DNA of 64,000 bases. Source: Planctomycetota bacterium (GTDB lineage: Bacteria; Planctomycetota; JACOTG01). The stretch spans positions 1 through 64,000 of the forward strand of contig JACOTG010000202.1 of NCBI GenBank assembly GCA_016178505.1, in the 5' to 3' direction. Below the pieces are notes generated by a model. The model was not told the DNA's origin. It did no database searches and was given only the letters and a program-made list of their open reading frames with translations. Shown in pieces: positions 59,059 to 64,000 of this stretch (the first letter of the stretch is position 1; the number at the start of each line of letters is the position of its first letter). Made by a program: the position numbers and the translations under genes.

Positions 59059-60627
59059 ATGGCCACGGAACGATTCGACGTGATCGTGATCGGCAGCGGC
59101 GCGGGCGGCGGAACGCTCGTGCATCGGCTCGCGCCTTCGGGCAAGAAAATCCTGCTTCTCGAGCGCGGCGACTACGTCCCGCGCGAGAAGGACAACTGGA
59201 GCACGCAGGCCGTGAACGCGGAGGGCAAGTACCAGACGAAAGAAGTGTGGAAGGATCGCGACGGGAAGGATCTGCATCCGCACACGAACTACTGCGTCGG
59301 CGGCAACACGAAGTTCTACGGCGCGGCGCTGTTCCGACTCCGCCGCGAGGACTTCGGCGAGCTCCAGCATCACGGCGGCGTCTCGCCGGCGTGGCCGATC
59401 ACGTACGACGAGATCGAGCCCTACTACACGCGCGCCGAGCAGCTCTATCACGTGCACGGCGAGCGCGGCGTCGACCCGACCGATCCCGGCGCGAGCGCTC
59501 CGTATCCGCACCCGCCGGTCAGCCACGAGCCGCGCATCCAGCATCTCAGCGACGACTTCGCGAGCCACGGCCTGCGACCGTTTCACACGCCGCTCGGCGT
59601 CATGCTCGACGAGAAGAACGCGCACGCGAGCCGCTGCATCCGCTGCAGCACGTGCGACGGCCACCCGTGCCTCGTGTCGGCGAAGTCCGACGCGCAAGTT
59701 CTGTGCGTGGATCCGGCGCTCGAGCACTCGAATGTCACGATGCTGACGAACGCGTACGTCTCGCGTCTCGAGACGACCGCGTCGGGCCGCGAGGTGACGA
59801 CCGTGCACGTCGAGCGGAACGGCGCGAGGGAAACGTACTCGGCGGACGTCGTCGTCGTGTCGTGCGGCGCGATCAACTCCGCTGCGCTGCTCCTTCGATC
59901 GAGGAGCGAGCGTCATCCGAACGGCCTCGCGAACGGGTCGGGCGTCGTCGGCCGCCACTACATGGGCCACGTGAACTCCGTGCTCATGGCGATCTCGAAG
60001 TGCCCGAACCCGACCGTGTTCCAAAAGACGCTCTCGGTGAACGATTTCTATTTCGGCTCGAAGGAGTGGCCGTTCCCGATGGGGCACATCTCGTTCGTCG
60101 GCAAGCTCGACCGCGACACGTTGAAGGCGGGCGCGCCCGCGATCGCGCCGGGTTTCACGCTCGAGTTGATGGCGAAACACTCTCTCGACTTCTGGCTCAC
60201 GTCCGAGGACTTGCCCGATCCCGACAATCGCGTGACGCTCGATCACGAGGGAAAGATCGTGCTCGCGTACCGCCCGAACAACGAGGAGGGGCACAAGCGA
60301 CTCATCGCGAAGCTCGAAAGCTTGATGAAGGCGCAGTCGAAGTGCCCGGTCCACGGGCACGAGTGCCATCAGGGGCTCTTCTCGCGAAACCTGTTCCTCG
60401 GCCAGCGCATCCCGCTCGCGGGCGTCGCTCACCAGAACGGCACGATCCGATTCGGCGACGATCCGAAGACGTCCGCGCTCGATCCTTTGTGCAAGGCGCA
60501 CGAGATCGACAACCTGTACGTCGTCGACGCGAGCTTCTTCCCGTCGTCGGGCGCGGTGAACCCGGCGCTAACTATCATCGCGAACGCCTTGCGCGTCGGC
60601 GATCACTTACTGTCCCGGTTGAACTGA
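59059..60627 (+). CDS. GMC-family FAD oxidoreductase
   Basis: 522 residues. The FAD Rossmann motif GSGAGGG is at 12-18, followed by LLLERGDYV with the ribose-binding acid. CVGGNTKFYGAALFRLR is the GMC signature. The substrate domain contains SRCIRCSTCDGHPC, a Cys cluster seen in bacterial choline-dehydrogenase-like members. The catalytic His lies in AGVAHQNGTIRF and the C-terminal segment is VDASFFPSSGAVNPALTI. It would oxidise an alcohol or sugar with FAD and pass electrons to an unknown acceptor. There is no signal peptide. The start has AGAGGAG upstream. Its 3' end is duplicated just downstream. Confidence 0.9.
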   Translation: MATERFDVIVIGSGAGGGTLVHRLAPSGKKILLLERGDYVPREKDNWSTQAVNAEGKYQTKEVWKDRDGKDLHPHTNYCVGGNTKFYGAALFRLRREDFGELQHHGGVSPAWPITYDEIEPYYTRAEQLYHVHGERGVDPTDPGASAPYPHPPVSHEPRIQHLSDDFASHGLRPFHTPLGVMLDEKNAHASRCIRCSTCDGHPCLVSAKSDAQVLCVDPALEHSNVTMLTNAYVSRLETTASGREVTTVHVERNGARETYSADVVVVSCGAINSAALLLRSRSERHPNGLANGSGVVGRHYMGHVNSVLMAISKCPNPTVFQKTLSVNDFYFGSKEWPFPMGHISFVGKLDRDTLKAGAPAIAPGFTLELMAKHSLDFWLTSEDLPDPDNRVTLDHEGKIVLAYRPNNEEGHKRLIAKLESLMKAQSKCPVHGHECHQGLFSRNLFLGQRIPLAGVAHQNGTIRFGDDPKTSALDPLCKAHEIDNLYVVDASFFPSSGAVNPALTIIANALRVGDHLLSRLN

Positions 60628-60705
60628 GACCGTGACGACGATCGGCGAACGCATCGCGCGTCGACGATCACTTGCTCTCGCAGTTGTACTGCAACCGTAG
60701 CGACG
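60581..60705 (+). repeat. diverged 65-bp tandem duplication of the GMC gene 3' end
   Basis: Bases 60581-60640 and 60646-60705 match at 48 of 60 positions with no gap. Copy one encodes the end of the GMC protein (RVGDHLLSRLN-stop). Copy two repeats it out of frame as RVDDHLLSQLYCN. It is probably a remnant of a tandem duplication, possibly of a larger region later deleted. Confidence 0.6.
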
Positions 60706-60764
60706 AACGACCCACGCGCCTGGCGTACACGATCTTCTGGCGCCGCAGCAGAACCGAGGAATCC

Positions 60765-61790
60765 ATGAAGACGATTCGAATGACTGCTCTGGCTCTGTGT
60801 CTGTCGGTTTCGTTGCGGACCGTCGGGGACGACGGCCGCGTCGAGTCGCCGGTCGTCGCCATCGACGCGATCGGCCTCACCGTCGCCGACGCCGATCGCT
60901 CCATCGAGTTCTTTTCGAATGTGCTCTCGTTCGAGAAGGTCTCCGACGTCGAGGTCGCGGGCGACGACTGGGAGCATCTCGAAGGCGTGTTCGGTTTGCG
61001 GATGCGCGTCGTGCGAATGAAGCTCGGCGACGAATCGATCGAGCTGCAGCAGTACATCGCACCCGAGGGTCGGCCGTTTCCCGCGGACACGCGCGCGAAC
61101 GACCGCTGGTTCCAGCACGTCGCCATCGTGACGAGCGACATGGCGCGCGCGTACGCGACGCTGCGCGAGCATCACGTGCGGCATGCGTCGTCGGGGCCGC
61201 AGAAGCTGCCGGACTGGAACCCGAACGCCGGCGGCATCGAGGCCTTCTACTTCCGCGATCCGGACGGCCACTACCTCGAGGTCATCCACTTCCCCGCCGG
61301 AAAGAGCGACCCGAAGTGGCAGCGACTCGGCGCGGGCGAGAAGCCCCCGCTCTTCCTCGGCATCGATCACACGGCCATCGTCGTCGCGAACACCGACTCG
61401 AGCCTTGCCTTCTACCACGATTCGCTCGGCCTTCGCGTCGCGGGGGCGAGCGAGAACTACGGCACCGAGCAAGAGCACCTCAACAACGTCTTCGGCGCGC
61501 GGCTGCGCATCACCGCGCTGCGCGCCGAGCGCGGCCCCGGGATCGAACTCCTCGAATACCTCGCGCCGCGCGACGGACGTCCGGCGAGCGACGTCCGATT
61601 GAACGACATCGCACATTGGCAGACGCGACTTGTCTCCCGCGATGTCGACGCTTTGACCAACGACGCGCGGCGCCACGTCGCGTTCGTGTCCGCCGGCGTC
61701 GTCGCACTTCCAGTGCCCCCGTCAGCCTTCGCGCGCCGCTGCATCATCCGCGACCCCGACGGCCACGCGATGGAGCTGGCGCAGGAGTGA
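60765..61790 (+). CDS. exported protein with two VOC modules
   Basis: 341 residues from ATG 60765 with a probable signal peptide (MKTIRMTALALCLSVSL). Two glyoxalase/dioxygenase-fold modules follow: residues about 33-170 (VAIDAIGLTVADADRSIEFF, ending FYFRDPDGHYLEVIHF) and about 195-340 (LGIDHTAIVVANTDSSLAFY, ending CIIRDPDGHAMEL). His in FQHVAIV and Glu in YLEV are likely metal ligands of module one; module two keeps His in GIDHT. The substrate is unknown. It follows the GMC gene by 137 bases including the duplicated tail, and may share its operon. Confidence 0.85.
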   Translation: MKTIRMTALALCLSVSLRTVGDDGRVESPVVAIDAIGLTVADADRSIEFFSNVLSFEKVSDVEVAGDDWEHLEGVFGLRMRVVRMKLGDESIELQQYIAPEGRPFPADTRANDRWFQHVAIVTSDMARAYATLREHHVRHASSGPQKLPDWNPNAGGIEAFYFRDPDGHYLEVIHFPAGKSDPKWQRLGAGEKPPLFLGIDHTAIVVANTDSSLAFYHDSLGLRVAGASENYGTEQEHLNNVFGARLRITALRAERGPGIELLEYLAPRDGRPASDVRLNDIAHWQTRLVSRDVDALTNDARRHVAFVSAGVVALPVPPSAFARRCIIRDPDGHAMELAQE

Positions 61791-62172
61791 GGTGCCTCAT
61801 CTCAGTCGGGAAGCCCCTGATTCGGTGGAACGATCCTCGCCGAGGAGAGCGACACATAACGTCCTTTACGTAAGCAAGCAGTCTCTGATCTCTTGGTGGT
61901 TCCGTTCGCGATAATGGTGCGCTTCGAACCTGCTGACGGCCCGGGGGCGGGGACCTCTCGTTCAACACGATCATCCGTTCGATGCATTCCGACTTCGCGG
62001 TCCGAACGCATGGCCTCACGGGCGGGCTGCGGTTTGGCGAGCGCAACGGTCACCGATTGCTACCGGATGCAATCGCGGAGTCACTTGGAGAGTGATTGGC
62101 TTTGGCCAGGTGGTCGGATCGGAATCTGCGACGACAGCACTTGCCTGAGCTACGAGTGAAACACCGGATGCG
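61791..62172. other. 382-bp intergenic region between convergent genes
   Basis: No gene is supported. Short frames exist on the plus strand (for example an 88-codon one at 61893) but have no similarity or ribosome site. A small palindrome CCTCG-C-CGAGG at 61835-61845 lies 45 bases after the VOC stop and is a weak terminator candidate. G+C is slightly lower than in the neighbours, suggesting decayed or acquired sequence. Confidence 0.4.
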
Positions 62173-64000
62173 CTAACGACTGTCGCGCGACCGGCCCAGC
62201 TCTCGATCATATGCGACGAGAACATCGTGTCGGCTCAAGAACCCGACAAGTCGGCGCGATCCTGGACTGTCCGAGACCGGCATCAGCTCAGTCTCGTGGG
62301 TAAGGAACGCATCAAGCGCGGCTCGAATGTCGTCGTCTAGCGAAACGGGCTCGACGTCGCGGTCGGCGAGATCGAGCACAGTCATGTCGTCGCGAATTCC
62401 CTTTAGGATCGCCTGTCGAATTCGCGCGTAGGTCAACAGCCCCACAAGATCTCCGGCGCTGTCGACGATGGCGAACGCCGGAGCGTGGTTCTCGTGCAGC
62501 GAATGCATGAATGTTGTCGCGAGAATGTCGGACGCGACCACCCTCGCATCGAGACCGTTGGATACGGCGTCACGCACGCGGAGCTTTGATAGTACGTCCA
62601 CTGCGAACGAGCCGAGATGTGCTCGCGAGTCGCGACGCGTGGCGACTTGGTTCTCGTACAGGCTCACCCGCAGCGGGGTCAGAAGATAGGCAATGACCGA
62701 TGCCAGAAGCGTTGGAACGAGTAGTCCGTAGGAACCGGTCATCTCCATGACCATCACGACCGACGCGAGCGGCACCTTCGCTGCTCCGGAGAAGAACGCG
62801 CCCATACCGACCATGACGAACGCCGCCGGCGAATGGACGATGTTGGGCGCGATCGAGTGCGCCGCCCAGCCGAAGGCGCCGCCGAGCACTCCTCCGATCG
62901 CGAGCGATGGGCCGAAGACCCCGCCGCTTCCGCCCGACGAGATCGTGAGCGAGGTCGCAACGATCTTCAAGGCGACGAACCCGAGCATCCACGTGACCGC
63001 GAGTCGCCCGTCGATTGCCTGTTGGACGTAGCCGTAGCCCATTCCCAGCACCTGCGGAAACGACATCGCCGCGAGGCCGAGCAGGAGCGCTCCAATCGCG
63101 GGCTTGATCGCCTTCGGCAGCGGGAGCAACGCGAAGAACCGATCGCGCACTCCGTAGAACGTCTTCACGTAAATCGCGCCCACGATCGCGCAGACGAGCC
63201 CGAGGAGCGCATAAGGCACCAACTCGAGAGGATGCCTGAAGACGAGCGGCGGGGTCGCGAACATCGGATCCCACCCGGCGTAGGACGCGTAGATCGAGTA
63301 GCCGACGATCGCACTCACGAGCCCCGGAAGCAGCCCTTCGTATTCGAACTCGGGCTCGCGGTAGAGCACTTCGGCGGCGAAAAGCCCCGCACCGAGCGGC
63401 GCTCGAAAGATGGCGCCGATGCCGCCGGCGGTTCCGGCGAGCATGAGGAGACGCCGCTCGCGATCGGTCAGGCGAAACGCGTCGCCGAGAAACGAACCGA
63501 AGCCCGCGCCGATCTGCGCGATCGGACCCTCGCGCCCGGCCGATCCGCCCGATCCGATCGTGATCGACGACGCGACGAGCTTCACGAGGGGTACGCGGCG
63601 GCGGATCTTTCCGAGGCCGACGTGAAACGCTTGAATCACTCCGTCGGTGCCGTGGCCCTCGGCTTCCGGCGCCATGAGGTAAACCAGGAATCCCGACACG
63701 AGCCCGCCCAGTGTCGTCGCGATCGGAAGGCGCCACGACGCGAGCGGTCCGAATCCGGCCCCACCGCCCTCGGCCCCGGGAGCGGGCGGCGAGTACCCAC
63801 CGATTCTCATCAGCAGCATGGCCGAGCACCAGCGAAAGAGGAGATCGAAAGCGATGGCTCCGACGCCGGCCACGACTCCGACCAGCGCCGGAAGGATCAG
63901 CCACTTTCCCGATTCGCGAAGTCGCGGATCGTGCCACGAGGCGACGATGCCTTTTCGGATGCGACCGTTGCCTGACGCCGCCTTGTCATCAGCGCCATTC
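62173..64000 (-). CDS. ClC-type chloride channel/transporter with CBS domains (5' end outside the window)
   Basis: At least 609 codons, open to the right edge. It has about ten to twelve membrane helices with the ClC motifs GHGTDGVIQAF, GSGGSAGREGP (the gating Glu in GREGP) and SSGGSGGVFGPSLAIG. Two CBS domains follow in the last 170 residues (RDAVSNGLDARVVAS.., then LDDDIRAALDAFLTHE..), which may bind nucleotides. The first internal GTG (63873) falls inside the first membrane helix, whose start (ESGKWLILPALVG) and a basic leader lie upstream, so the true start is beyond 64000. The protein should exchange Cl- and H+ or conduct Cl- across the inner membrane. Confidence 0.92.
   Translation of the reverse strand, partial: NGADDKAASGNGRIRKGIVASWHDPRLRESGKWLILPALVGVVAGVGAIAFDLLFRWCSAMLLMRIGGYSPPAPGAEGGGAGFGPLASWRLPIATTLGGLVSGFLVYLMAPEAEGHGTDGVIQAFHVGLGKIRRRVPLVKLVASSITIGSGGSAGREGPIAQIGAGFGSFLGDAFRLTDRERRLLMLAGTAGGIGAIFRAPLGAGLFAAEVLYREPEFEYEGLLPGLVSAIVGYSIYASYAGWDPMFATPPLVFRHPLELVPYALLGLVCAIVGAIYVKTFYGVRDRFFALLPLPKAIKPAIGALLLGLAAMSFPQVLGMGYGYVQQAIDGRLAVTWMLGFVALKIVATSLTISSGGSGGVFGPSLAIGGVLGGAFGWAAHSIAPNIVHSPAAFVMVGMGAFFSGAAKVPLASVVMVMEMTGSYGLLVPTLLASVIAYLLTPLRVSLYENQVATRRDSRAHLGSFAVDVLSKLRVRDAVSNGLDARVVASDILATTFMHSLHENHAPAFAIVDSAGDLVGLLTYARIRQAILKGIRDDMTVLDLADRDVEPVSLDDDIRAALDAFLTHETELMPVSDSPGSRRLVGFLSRHDVLVAYDRELGRSRDSR

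Overview
This is a gene-dense, G+C-rich bacterial window with no rRNA, tRNA, CRISPR array or phage module that I can see. The gene content points to the Planctomycetota. Signs of this are giant Ser/Thr kinases carrying TPR arrays, secreted FG-GAP/VCBS proteins, a spondin-domain protein, a TolB-propeller/amidohydrolase lipoprotein, a RedB protein beside a hybrid kinase, and an FAD/polyferredoxin fusion. Phylum placement is an inference from family content, not from a marker gene.

Layout. 0.3-0.8 kb: a DUF4160/DUF2442 pair on the minus strand. 1.2-8.3 kb: two overlapping paralogous receptor-type kinases with C-terminal TPR arrays. 8.4-12.8 kb: a small charged protein, then a minus-strand VOC-ytxJ-hflX operon and gdhA. 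13-18.2 kb: a decayed peptidase fragment, a uracil phosphoribosyltransferase-like gene, a membrane protein and a propeller/amidohydrolase lipoprotein. 18.2-19.4 kb: a REP-associated tyrosine transposase (RAYT) between 36-bp inverted repeats whose outer TGA triplets are the stop codons of both neighbouring genes. 19.4-28.5 kb: pirin, methionine sulfoxide reductase, a metallopeptidase, an S41 peptidase, a beta-helix protein, an alpha/beta hydrolase and an unknown protein, ending at a cluster of REP-like palindromes.

28.7-35.7 kb is a tight minus-strand operon: TrmB-type regulator, two-domain retropepsin-like aspartic protease, ABC ATPase, and an ABC permease fused to an M1 aminopeptidase. 36-39.7 kb is a plus-strand cluster: membrane protein, winged-helix regulator, cis-prenyltransferase, serine hydrolase and a DUF4352-like protein, preceded by an AT-rich palindromic region. 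39.8-43.1 kb encodes RedB and an overlapping hybrid sensor kinase whose HPt-like tail lacks the phospho-accepting His. 43.2-49.7 kb: a secreted metzincin-like protein, an orphan zinc-finger anti-sigma protein, and a glucose dehydrogenase translationally coupled to an FAD/4Fe-4S membrane oxidoreductase. 50-57.2 kb is mainly secreted proteins, one with an ideal Shine-Dalgarno and an intrinsic terminator. 57.5-61.8 kb looks like an envelope operon (spondin, aquaporin, GMC oxidoreductase, tandem-VOC protein). A ClC channel runs off the right edge.

The most unusual items are the RAYT element exactly abutting two stop codons, the likely AUC start of hflX, the protease/ABC/M1 operon with its duplicated leader, the pseudo-HPt kinase, and the glucose dehydrogenase/polyferredoxin pair.
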